Of a stretch of DNA of 6,956 nt, positions 1 through 5,282 are shown piece after piece. The translations under genes were made by a program, and so were the position numbers. Each line of letters opens with the position of its first letter. Positions within the stretch are counted from its first letter, which is position 1. This DNA is from JALQUL01 sp964556425 (lineage in GTDB: Bacteria; Pseudomonadota; Gammaproteobacteria; Burkholderiales; Burkholderiaceae_C), in NCBI GenBank assembly GCA_964556425.1, contig CAZKWC010000102.1:1-6956 (forward strand), written 5' to 3'. The notes under the pieces were generated by a model, which was given only the letters and a program-made list of their open reading frames with translations, was not told the DNA's origin and did no database searches.

Positions 1-51
1 ACCGGCCTGTCACGCCGGGGGTCGCGGGTTCGAGTCCCGTCCGCTCCGCCA
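1..51 (+). tRNA. tRNA-Asp (GUC), 3' part, truncated by the window edge
   Basis: The anticodon arm is visible as CCGGC (2-6), loop CTGTCAC (7-13) and GCCGG (14-18). This places GTC at 9-11, the aspartate anticodon. A five-base variable loop follows, then a T-arm of GCGGG, loop TTCGAGT and CCCGT, and an acceptor 3' strand CCGCTCC with discriminator G48 and an encoded CCA at 49-51. The 5' acceptor strand and D-arm lie outside the window, so acceptor pairing cannot be checked. A strong terminator follows ten bases after CCA, so this is the last gene of its transcript. Confidence 0.95.
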
Positions 52-60
52 ACATATGAT

Positions 61-94
61 AAACCGATGTAAGATCTTCTTGCATCGGTTTTTT
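61..94 (+). terminator. Rho-independent terminator of tRNA-Asp
   Basis: AAACCGATG (61-69) pairs perfectly with CATCGGTTT (83-91). The stem continues through a T-G wobble (70/82) and AAGA/TCTT (71-74/78-81) to a three-base loop. The descending arm runs into a six-base T tract (89-94). It starts ten bases after the tRNA CCA end and therefore ends the tRNA transcript. The remaining spacer to the regulator's stop codon (95-232) shows no gene. Confidence 0.88.
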
Positions 95-180
95 CATTTC
101 TATAATCACACTTTTATTTTTTCATTAGCACAGCAGTCAAAAATATAGCGCTGTGTCTCATCTTTTACAATTTCAACTAA

Positions 181-224
181 CAAAGCCAAATAAAGAGTTG
201 CAAATAACTCAAGCTATGGCTTTG
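181..224 (-). terminator. Inverted repeat, possible terminator of the gntR-type gene
   Basis: CAAAGCCA (181-188) is complementary to TGGCTTTG (217-224), and an inner GAGTT/AACTC stem (195-199/206-210) closes a six-base loop, giving a two-tier hairpin. It starts nine bases past the regulator's stop codon on the - strand, where a terminator would be expected. The following - strand sequence is only modestly T-rich (TTAGTTG), so intrinsic termination would be weak. It could instead be a transcript-end structure trimmed after Rho termination. Confidence 0.35.
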
Positions 225-232
225 TATGATTT

Positions 233-931
233 TTAGTTCTGCTTAAAAAGCGATAACAAATCATCAGCTGCCGCTACAGGTTTGTCGAGTTGTAAATGAT
301 CCTTAATATGATTTAAATGTCCTGTCATTAATTCTGCAGCTAAAACACCGTCGGCAGAGCGTAAAGCTTGAATAATTCCTGCATGTTCATCATCACGGCA
401 ATTGGTAATGCCGCTACTGCCAAACATACCAATAATGAGTGAAGAGCGTGTGACCAAGTCCTTGACGGTTTTAAGTAAAACTTGATTGTCTGCAATCGTT
501 GCCAAACTATTATGAAATTGCCCAGATAGGCGAATGGCCTCTCGACGATCTCCGGCATTGTGAGCAATGGACTCTTTCATTAAATGCTTTTCTAAGTTTT
601 TAATGTCGGCTGGTTTGGCTCTTTGGGCAGCCATTTTTGCCAGTGTGGGCTCAATACATAATCTTGCCTCAAAAATTTCTCTGGCTTGTTTGGGGGTAGG
701 GCAGGCCACAAAAGCGCCTCGATTGGCTTGTAGTTCAATCACTTCTCTACTGGCAAGAACTAATAAGCACCTACGAATACGCATACGACCCACCCCAAAT
801 GCTTCGCATAAGACTGCTTCGGGTAGTTTGGTGCCTGGGGCTAAGCGTTGGTCGATTACAGCCTCATAAATACTTTCAACAATTGCTTGTTCTTTGTCGT
901 CATCAGGAATGTTTTTTATATTTTTTTGCAT
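233..931 (-). CDS. GntR family transcriptional regulator, FadR/FCD subfamily
   Basis: The 232-residue protein has the usual FadR-subfamily layout. An N-terminal winged helix-turn-helix covers about residues 15-78 (LAPGTKLPE, then helix FGVGRMRIRRCL, wing NRGAFVACP). An all-helical FCD ligand domain covers about 85-215. FCD hallmarks are EARLCIEP (88-95), FH with H140, EH with H183 and GHL with H205. These three histidines normally hold a metal or ligand. The acidic fourth ligand, four residues before the first His, is Ser136 here. The recognition helix departs from the common SRTPVREAL form: R49 and R53 remain, but M50, R51 and R54 replace T, P and E. The protein probably represses the divergent transporter operon and itself, released by the imported solute or a product; this is inferred from gene order. 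The Shine-Dalgarno upstream of ATG 931 is weak (AGCAAGA). Confidence 0.9.
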   Translation of the reverse strand: MQKNIKNIPDDDKEQAIVESIYEAVIDQRLAPGTKLPEAVLCEAFGVGRMRIRRCLLVLASREVIELQANRGAFVACPTPKQAREIFEARLCIEPTLAKMAAQRAKPADIKNLEKHLMKESIAHNAGDRREAIRLSGQFHNSLATIADNQVLLKTVKDLVTRSSLIIGMFGSSGITNCRDDEHAGIIQALRSADGVLAAELMTGHLNHIKDHLQLDKPVAAADDLLSLFKQN

Positions 932-1012
932 ATTTCTTGCTATTAACTCAATGAAAACAGAAATTTTTTATCAAATAAATGAAATTGTCTGCTCGATATT
1001 GGTGCAATTAAA

Positions 1013-1027
1013 TGATCGTATCGATCA
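1013..1027. promoter_or_regulatory. Inverted repeat TGATCG-TAT-CGATCA
   Basis: Six-base arms TGATCG (1013-1018) and CGATCA (1022-1027) pair perfectly around TAT. The site lies 82 bases upstream of the regulator's start codon. Its sequence is unrelated to the GT-N2-AC dyads further right, so it may be a site for a second regulator. Function is inferred from symmetry and position only. Confidence 0.35.
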
Positions 1028-1090
1028 AGTATTGTGCATCCATCAAAATGTGGTGAAATTCTAAATTATTTTGTTTTCAATCCTTATTTT

Positions 1091-1119
1091 ATTTGTGCAC
1101 ATTAAAAGTGCACTTCCAA
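1091..1119 (-). promoter_or_regulatory. Candidate promoter of the regulator gene, containing twin GTGCAC dyads
   Basis: On the - strand, TTGGAA (1119-1114) is followed after 17 bases by ACAAAT (1096-1091); each matches four of six sigma70 consensus bases. Start of transcription would be near 1084, giving a leader of roughly 150 bases. Two GTGCAC palindromes (1095-1100 and 1108-1113) lie within it, a layout parallel to the forward promoter. In DNA this AT-rich weak matches are common, so the call is tentative. Confidence 0.25.
1095..1113. promoter_or_regulatory. Tandem GTGCAC dyads, candidate operators
   Basis: GTGCAC occurs at 1095-1100 and again at 1108-1113, centres 13 bases apart. The second is embedded in the ten-base perfect palindrome AAGTGCACTT (1106-1115). 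Both have a GT-N2-AC core, as do the ATTGTTAACAAT sites to the right. GT and AC half-sites are typical of FadR-subfamily GntR operators, so autoregulation is plausible but not shown. Confidence 0.4.
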
Positions 1120-1162
1120 TAATTAAATGAATTTTTAAAGTGCAAAATAATTTAATATCTAA

Positions 1163-1176
1163 TATTGTTAACAATA
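1163..1176. promoter_or_regulatory. Perfect palindrome TATTGTTAACAATA, candidate GntR operator
   Basis: This 14-base perfect palindrome contains the 12-base sequence ATTGTTAACAAT that recurs at 1307-1318 inside the operon promoter. The core TTGTTAACAA resembles the FadR-subfamily consensus TnGTnnnACnA with one spacer base fewer. It lies roughly midway between the divergent genes, where it could serve a repression loop or control the reverse promoter. Which protein binds is inferred. Confidence 0.5.
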
Positions 1177-1221
1177 ATTGAAGAAATTTGATTGAAATTA
1201 GTGCATAAAATACCTTGTATA

Positions 1222-1240
1222 AATCCATAAATTACGGATT
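1222..1240. promoter_or_regulatory. Imperfect 19-base dyad AATCC...GGATT
   Basis: AATCC (1222-1226) pairs with GGATT (1236-1240). After one mismatch the symmetry continues as TAA/TTA around the central A at 1231. It lies about 60 bases upstream of the forward -35 box, a position used by activators. No specific binding protein can be named. Confidence 0.3.
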
Positions 1241-1297
1241 AACCCTTATTTTATCAAGCATTTTCCACTATACATATTTGCATTAAATTGGTACATT

Positions 1298-1318
1298 GTT
1301 GACATGATTGTTAACAAT
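1298..1318. promoter_or_regulatory. Candidate repressor operator within the operon promoter
   Basis: ATTGTTAACAAT (1307-1318) is a 12-base perfect palindrome identical to the core of the site at 1163-1176. A second GT-N2-AC core, GTTGAC (1298-1303), lies 12 bases to its left. The pair sits between and over the promoter hexamers, the classic place for steric repression. Assignment to the neighbouring GntR protein is inferred from the half-site type and gene order. Confidence 0.55.
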
Positions 1319-1328
1319 AACTCATAAT
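1299..1328 (+). promoter_or_regulatory. Sigma70-type promoter of the transport operon
   Basis: A perfect -35 hexamer TTGACA (1299-1304) is followed after 18 bases by CATAAT (1323-1328), a five-of-six -10 match. Transcription would start near 1335, leaving a leader of about 65 bases before the binding-protein gene. The palindrome ATTGTTAACAAT fills the -35/-10 spacer, and a degenerate copy (ATTGTTGACA, 1295-1304) overlaps the -35 box. A protein bound there would block RNA polymerase. Confidence 0.65.
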
Positions 1329-1388
1329 TTAGTCACCAATTCAGAAGTGCTAATTGCTGAAGAGTTGGATCCAATAGTGCAAGTTCAT

Positions 1389-1393
1389 AGGGG
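1389..1393 (+). promoter_or_regulatory. Ribosome binding site that decides the binding-protein start
   Basis: AGGGG (1389-1393) lies eight bases before ATG 1402 but only five before the in-frame TTG at 1399. Spacing and codon preference both favour ATG 1402. The choice changes the protein by one residue and leaves the signal peptide intact. Confidence 0.7.
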
Positions 1394-1401
1394 TAAATTT
1401 G

Positions 1402-2589
1402 ATGAAAAAAAGATTTTTTTTGAAAACAACAGCAATTGCAGCTTTAGCCGGTTTGGCTTTAACTGGTGTTGCCTACGCAGCTAATCCAGTTTTAAAAATT
1501 GGTTTTGTAGGTGTGACTTCTGGCCCAGCAGCTTCTTGGGGAATTTCTAATCAACGCTCTATGGAAACGAGAGCTGCTTGGATTAATGAAACAGGTGGCG
1601 TCAAAATTGGTGGCGTAACTTACGATGTCAAAATTGTAGCGTTTGATGATCAAAAAGATCCAAAGCGTGCAATCGCAGGTATGGAGAAAATGGCCCAGGA
1701 AGGCATTCATTATGTAGTAGGCCCTAACGTTGATGACGGCGCTGCAGCAGTTCGTCCAGTGGCAGAGCAAAAGGGTATTATGTATTTCCCATATGCCTTC
1801 CCTAAAGAGTTGTACAAAAAACCTGCATCTAACGCTATTTTAGGCATGGTGGCCAACTACCAATCTGGCCCAGCCATCTACAAATACATGATGAAAGAAA
1901 AGGGTGTTAAATCGATTGCTTTTGTGGCCGCCAATGAGTCCGATCCATTAAGTCAACGTGACGGTGGTGTAGAAACTGCTAAAGCCTTGGGTTTAAAAAT
2001 TGTGTCTAGCAATGTGACTTATCAAGTAGATACCACTGACTTTACTCCTGTTTTATTGCCAGTGATTAAAACAAAACCCGATTTATTGGTTTTGTCGGGC
2101 GTGTCACCAGCCAATGCACCACAACTCATTCGTTCTGCTCGTGAGATGGGTTTTAAAGGTTTGATTTCAACTGAAACTGCTCAAGACGCAAATGTCTTAA
2201 AAGAAGGTGCTGGCGCTTTAGCGAATGGTTTTGTATCGGTTGGCGGAGCATCTACTCCTCAGTTGGCTTCAGACAAAATGCGTGAATTTGTTAAGCGTTA
2301 CACCAAAATGTTTGGTGAGTACAACGATGAATCTAATACCAAAGTTTATGCACTGGAATATATTTTAGAAACCCTTAAAGCCAATCCAAAAGGTTTGACT
2401 GATGTGAAAGCATTCCAAAAAACAATGGACACTTTCGAAGCACCTAATCCTTATATGGTAGGTAATGCAAAGTTGAAGTATGTAGGTACCACTTCTTTTG
2501 GACAAAAGCGCCAAGTATCAGTTCCTTTAGTTGTCAATGTTTTCAAAGATGGCAAATTTGAAACCTTGTTTGTGGCACAAGTTGACTAA
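1402..2589 (+). CDS. ABC transporter solute-binding protein, branched-chain amino acid (LivJ/LivK) type
   Basis: The 395-residue protein is the periplasmic receptor of the transporter encoded downstream. A Sec signal peptide is clear: MKKRFFLK, a hydrophobic core, then AYA before Ala27, giving predicted cleavage after residue 26. No lipobox cysteine is present, so the mature protein should be soluble. From residue 30 it follows the type-1 periplasmic binding protein fold (Peripla_BP_6). Family-typical segments are LKIGFVGVTSGPAASWG (31-47), the VGPNVDD region (106-112), the hinge-region stretch ILGMVANYQSGPA (146-158) and KPDLLVLSGVSPANAPQLIRSAREMG (225-250). Length fits the family. The ligand cannot be read from sequence; the racemase in the operon argues for a chiral amide, amino acid or hydantoin/ureide rather than plain leucine. 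It is the first gene after the promoter and is followed by a terminator-like hairpin, which would favour surplus binding protein. Confidence 0.92.
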   Translation: MKKRFFLKTTAIAALAGLALTGVAYAANPVLKIGFVGVTSGPAASWGISNQRSMETRAAWINETGGVKIGGVTYDVKIVAFDDQKDPKRAIAGMEKMAQEGIHYVVGPNVDDGAAAVRPVAEQKGIMYFPYAFPKELYKKPASNAILGMVANYQSGPAIYKYMMKEKGVKSIAFVAANESDPLSQRDGGVETAKALGLKIVSSNVTYQVDTTDFTPVLLPVIKTKPDLLVLSGVSPANAPQLIRSAREMGFKGLISTETAQDANVLKEGAGALANGFVSVGGASTPQLASDKMREFVKRYTKMFGEYNDESNTKVYALEYILETLKANPKGLTDVKAFQKTMDTFEAPNPYMVGNAKLKYVGTTSFGQKRQVSVPLVVNVFKDGKFETLFVAQVD

Positions 2590-2607
2590 GCATTCTTAAG
2601 TAATCAT

Positions 2608-2645
2608 CCAATAGCTTGTGTATTCACACAGGCTATTGGTTTTTT
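2608..2645 (+). terminator. Intraoperonic terminator/attenuator after the binding-protein gene
   Basis: A 14-pair stem is formed by 2608-2621 and 2626-2639 (ends CCAATAGC and GCTATTGG) with one T-G wobble and the loop ATTC. Six Ts follow (2640-2645). It lies 18 bases after the binding-protein stop codon and before the first permease gene, and the permease Shine-Dalgarno AAAGG (2646-2650) starts right after the T tract. Partial termination here would lower expression of the membrane components relative to the receptor; the hairpin may also protect the upstream mRNA's 3' end. Confidence 0.85.
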
Positions 2646-2656
2646 AAAGGTCAATC

Positions 2657-3526
2657 ATGGAACAAATTATTGCTAATGGCTTGTATTTAGGTGCTCAGTA
2701 TGCACTCATCGCTTTAGGGCTTACGCTTATTTTTTCGCTAATGAATGTGCTTAATTTTGCACATGGGCAAATGTATGTTTTAGGTGGATTTGTCACCTAT
2801 ACCGTCGTCACTCAATTCGAATTACCTTTTATTGTGGGCCTGATTATTTCTGGCTTGGTATTAGGAGTGGTAGGCGCATTGGTTGAAAAATTTTTGTTTA
2901 GACCGGTGATTCAAAAATCAAAAAGAGAAGAAAGTACCATGCTGTTAGCCGCTGGGGTGGCCTTTTTTTTAGATGCCATTATTTTGCTTTTCTTTGGCGA
3001 AAAACAAAGAGGAGTACCCAAAATTGTTGACGGTGTTTTTAATTGGGATTTCATCATCATCATGCCATATGACCGAATCTTGATTGGCCTTTTAGCTATT
3101 GTCATGATTGTGATTTTTATTTTACTCATGCAGCATTCAAAGGCCGGTCGTGCAATGCGTGCTTTGGCACAAGATAAAGTAGCTGCGACATTAATGGGCG
3201 TAGATGTTAAGTTGTATTCCATGATTGGTTTTGCCCTTGGTGCTATGTTGGCCGGTGTGGTGGGCGGTTTATTAGTGACGATTACCGGTGTTAATTTAGG
3301 CATGGGTGGCCCTACCTCTATTAAGGCCTTCATGATGATCATGATTGGCGGAGCTGGGGTTATATCGGGGGCTATAGCGGGTGGTTTTATATTGGCCATG
3401 ATGGAGAGCATTGGCTTAACGGTATTAGCGGCCTACGGCGATATCACTTATTTAGTGATTTTTGCTTGTTTAATGATTTTTCTGGCTATCAGACCACAGG
3501 GTTTGATGGGCAAGCCTTGGGGTTAA
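2657..3526 (+). CDS. livH: Branched-chain amino acid-type ABC transporter permease, LivH family
   Basis: This 289-residue inner-membrane protein is one half of the translocation pore. It opens with the LivH signature region GLYLGAQYALIALGLTLIF and VLNFAHGQMYVLGGF (31-45). Hydrophobic segments run to the C-terminus; about eight membrane spans fit. The cytoplasmic coupling loop that docks on the ATPases is visible as AGRAMRALAQDK through GVD (163-183). The glycine-rich IGGAGVISGAIAGG segment (230-243) and the terminal IRPQGLMG (278-285) are family hallmarks. The start ATG 2657 has AAAGG six bases upstream. Only three bases separate its stop from the next gene, so the two permeases are co-translated. 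The symbol names the family; leucine need not be the substrate. Confidence 0.93.
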   Translation: MEQIIANGLYLGAQYALIALGLTLIFSLMNVLNFAHGQMYVLGGFVTYTVVTQFELPFIVGLIISGLVLGVVGALVEKFLFRPVIQKSKREESTMLLAAGVAFFLDAIILLFFGEKQRGVPKIVDGVFNWDFIIIMPYDRILIGLLAIVMIVIFILLMQHSKAGRAMRALAQDKVAATLMGVDVKLYSMIGFALGAMLAGVVGGLLVTITGVNLGMGGPTSIKAFMMIMIGGAGVISGAIAGGFILAMMESIGLTVLAAYGDITYLVIFACLMIFLAIRPQGLMGKPWG

Positions 3527-3529
3527 AAA

Positions 3530-4501
3530 ATGAATCAAAAAAATCTTATTTCAGTTGCTAGTTTTTTGTTAATTGTTTTGGTCGTAATACCTTTGGTAAT
3601 TGCCTCTAGTGGTCGCTTGGATTTGTATTACACCTTAACCTCTGTGGCACTTTTATCGGTGGCTTCTGCCGGCGTGTGGTTAACCTTTTATATTGGCCGC
3701 ATTAATATTGGTCAGGGTGCATTTAGCTTAATGGGTGGTTATGTTTCGGCTTTACTTATTACGCAATTAGGCATTAATTTTTGGCTTACGCTACCTTTGG
3801 CAGGTTTGTTTTGTGCCTTTTTAGCAGTACTGATTGGACTACCTATTTTGCGTTTACGAGGGGTTTATTTTGCGATGGTGACTTTGGTATTAACCGAGGT
3901 GACTCGATTAACTGCTTTAGCCCTGCCTATTACCAATGGAGCAAAAGGAATTACCTCTATACCTTTACCCACAGAACTTAGTATTTTTGGAGTGGTGCTG
4001 ATACCGGATTTTTCGCAACTTGCAAATCCTAAATTAGCTTTTTATTTAATGGCAGTGGTTTTAATGTGTTTAAGTTATGCCATTGTTTGGCGCATAGTGA
4101 ATTCTCGCTTAGGACACCTTTGCCGCTCGCTGCAACAAAACGAAGAATTGGCCTCCTCCATTGGTGTGAACACCGCCTATTTAAGAGTCTTGGCTTATTC
4201 CATTTCATCATTTTTTGGTGGCGTAGCCGGCGCTGTGTTTGTTGCCATTTCACAATCTATTTATCCCTCCTCGTTCCAAGTGGCCGACAGTGTTAACTTT
4301 ATGCTGAATTGTTTCTTGGGTGGTTTAGGTTATGTATTTGGCCCCATGTTAGGCACTTTGCTGATTTATTTAGGCTGGGACTTTTTGTTTGCGACGGGAA
4401 AATATCAATTATTAATTTATTCAAGTTTGTTAATTGTTTTAATGCTTTTATTGCCCAACGGTGTTTTAAGTATTTTTGATAGAAAGAGGGACAACAAATG
4501 A
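3530..4501 (+). CDS. livM: Branched-chain amino acid-type ABC transporter permease, LivM family
   Basis: The 323-residue inner-membrane protein is the partner permease of the LivH-type protein. Family features are GRINIGQGAFSLMGGYVSALL (56-76), LRLRGVYFAMVTL (107-119) and the loop ITNGAKGIT (134-142), where many LivM proteins have TGG rather than TNG. The ATPase-coupling loop is near 194-215 (GHLCRSLQQNEELASSIGVNT). The glycine-rich FLGGLGYVFGPMLG (262-275) and LLPNGVLSIF (307-316) close it. It begins with a hydrophobic span after a short polar N-terminus and has about eight to nine membrane segments. A GGGG stretch at the end of the preceding gene provides a ribosome site. Its TGA overlaps the next ATG (ATGA at 4498-4501), typical of translational coupling. 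The short charged tail (DRKRDNK) is cytoplasmic by the positive-inside rule. Confidence 0.92.
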   Translation: MNQKNLISVASFLLIVLVVIPLVIASSGRLDLYYTLTSVALLSVASAGVWLTFYIGRINIGQGAFSLMGGYVSALLITQLGINFWLTLPLAGLFCAFLAVLIGLPILRLRGVYFAMVTLVLTEVTRLTALALPITNGAKGITSIPLPTELSIFGVVLIPDFSQLANPKLAFYLMAVVLMCLSYAIVWRIVNSRLGHLCRSLQQNEELASSIGVNTAYLRVLAYSISSFFGGVAGAVFVAISQSIYPSSFQVADSVNFMLNCFLGGLGYVFGPMLGTLLIYLGWDFLFATGKYQLLIYSSLLIVLMLLLPNGVLSIFDRKRDNK

Positions 4502-5280
4502 CAGTCATACTTGAAGTCAAAGGATTAACCAAAAAATTTGGTGGACTCACCGCGGTGAATGAAGTGAGTTTTACCGTCAATGAGGGGGAAATTTTGTCAT
4601 TGATTGGGCCGAATGGTGCAGGCAAATCTACCTTGTTTAAATTGATTGCTTCTTTTTTACCCACTACCAGTGGTGAAGTGTTATTGCGAGGCGAAAAAAT
4701 TAGCAATTTAGCGCCACATATTGTCGCTAGAAAAGGAGTGGTTAGAACGTTCCAAGAAACCACCATTTTTAAATCAATGACGGTTCGTGAGAACATTATT
4801 GTGGCGCATCATTTGCGCTCTAAAGCCAGTCTTTTTGGATTTTTTATAGGCAGCAGTTTGGCCAAAAAAGATGAAGCTGAATTTGCCCAATCAGCAGACG
4901 AAATTGTTGATTTTTTGGGTATGCACGATATTGCCAATGAACTAGCCTCTAATTTACCTCAAGGTCATTTAAGAGCTTTAGGAATGGCAATAGGCTTGGC
5001 CACCAAACCCACTATTTTGTTATTAGATGAACCATTTGCGGGTATGAATCATGATGAAACTATGCGTATGGTGCAGCAAGTGCGTAGGCTTAAGGTCGAG
5101 AAAAATATGACGGTGTTGTTAGTCGAACATGATATGCCTGCCGTAATGAAAATATCAGACCGAATAGTGGTGATTAATTTTGGTGAAAAAATTGCCGAAG
5201 GTTCACCCAAAGAAATTCAAAATAATCCAAAAGTCATTGAAGCTTATTTAGGCTCTGAAGACGCAGCAATTGGGATGTAA
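4498..5280 (+). CDS. livG: ABC transporter ATP-binding protein, LivG family
   Basis: This 260-residue cytoplasmic ATPase is one of two that power the transporter. Walker A is GPNGAGKST (37-45), the Q-loop glutamine is Q86 in RTFQET, Walker B with catalytic Glu is ILLLDEP (173-179, E178), and the switch histidine is H211 in LLVEHDM. The LivG-type insertion between Q-loop and signature is present (about 103-152). The ABC signature reads LPQGHLRAL (153-161): the usual LSGGQ or LPYGQ core has His at the Gln position. GMNHDET after Walker B replaces the more common GLNP. The C-terminus AEGSPKEI...VIEAYLG is the normal LivG ending. GAGGG (4486-4490) gives a good ribosome site seven bases before ATG. 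The protein should pair with the LivF-type ATPase made from the next gene. Confidence 0.93.
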   Translation: MTVILEVKGLTKKFGGLTAVNEVSFTVNEGEILSLIGPNGAGKSTLFKLIASFLPTTSGEVLLRGEKISNLAPHIVARKGVVRTFQETTIFKSMTVRENIIVAHHLRSKASLFGFFIGSSLAKKDEAEFAQSADEIVDFLGMHDIANELASNLPQGHLRALGMAIGLATKPTILLLDEPFAGMNHDETMRMVQQVRRLKVEKNMTVLLVEHDMPAVMKISDRIVVINFGEKIAEGSPKEIQNNPKVIEAYLGSEDAAIGM

Positions 5281-5282
5281 TC

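Larger units (their letters stand above)
932..1401. promoter_or_regulatory. 470-base divergent control region, no gene
   Basis: This very AT-rich spacer separates the - strand regulator from the + strand operon. It holds no plausible ORF. It contains a strong forward promoter (1299-1328), a weaker candidate reverse promoter (1091-1119), two identical ATTGTTAACAAT palindromes (1164-1175, 1307-1318) and two GTGCAC dyads (1095-1100, 1108-1113). It also contains a TGATCG/CGATCA dyad (1013-1027), an AATCC/GGATT dyad (1222-1240) and seven GTGCA words on the + strand. The density of dyads and its length are more than one simple promoter pair needs. Confidence 0.8.

Noticed and set aside
1..51. tRNA-Asp 3' end as an integration (att) site
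   Set aside because: No second copy of the tRNA 3' end is visible in the window and there is no integrase gene.
129..155. CACAGC/GCTGTG inverted repeat as a terminator
   Set aside because: Six-pair stem, 15-base loop and no T tract on either strand; likely chance.
567..869. + strand reading frame opposite the GntR regulator
   Set aside because: Antisense shadow of a recognisable GntR/FCD gene.
1399..1401. TTG as start codon of the binding protein
   Set aside because: The adjacent ATG at 1402 is a stronger codon and better spaced from AGGGG; the signal peptide starts naturally there.
1329..1401. Riboswitch in the operon leader
   Set aside because: The leader is only about 65 bases with weak pairing (CAATT/AATTG and the TTGGATCCAA palindrome); no known aptamer core is recognisable.
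2911..3411. Long - strand reading frame (166 codons) opposite the LivH gene
   Set aside because: It lies wholly within a clearly conserved permease gene on the other strand, its translation is low-complexity Met/Ile/Pro-rich, and it has no ribosome site or family resemblance.
4299..4796. - strand reading frame opposite the livM/livG junction
   Set aside because: It crosses the junction of two well-supported genes and reads like the antisense of their codons; no recognisable domain.
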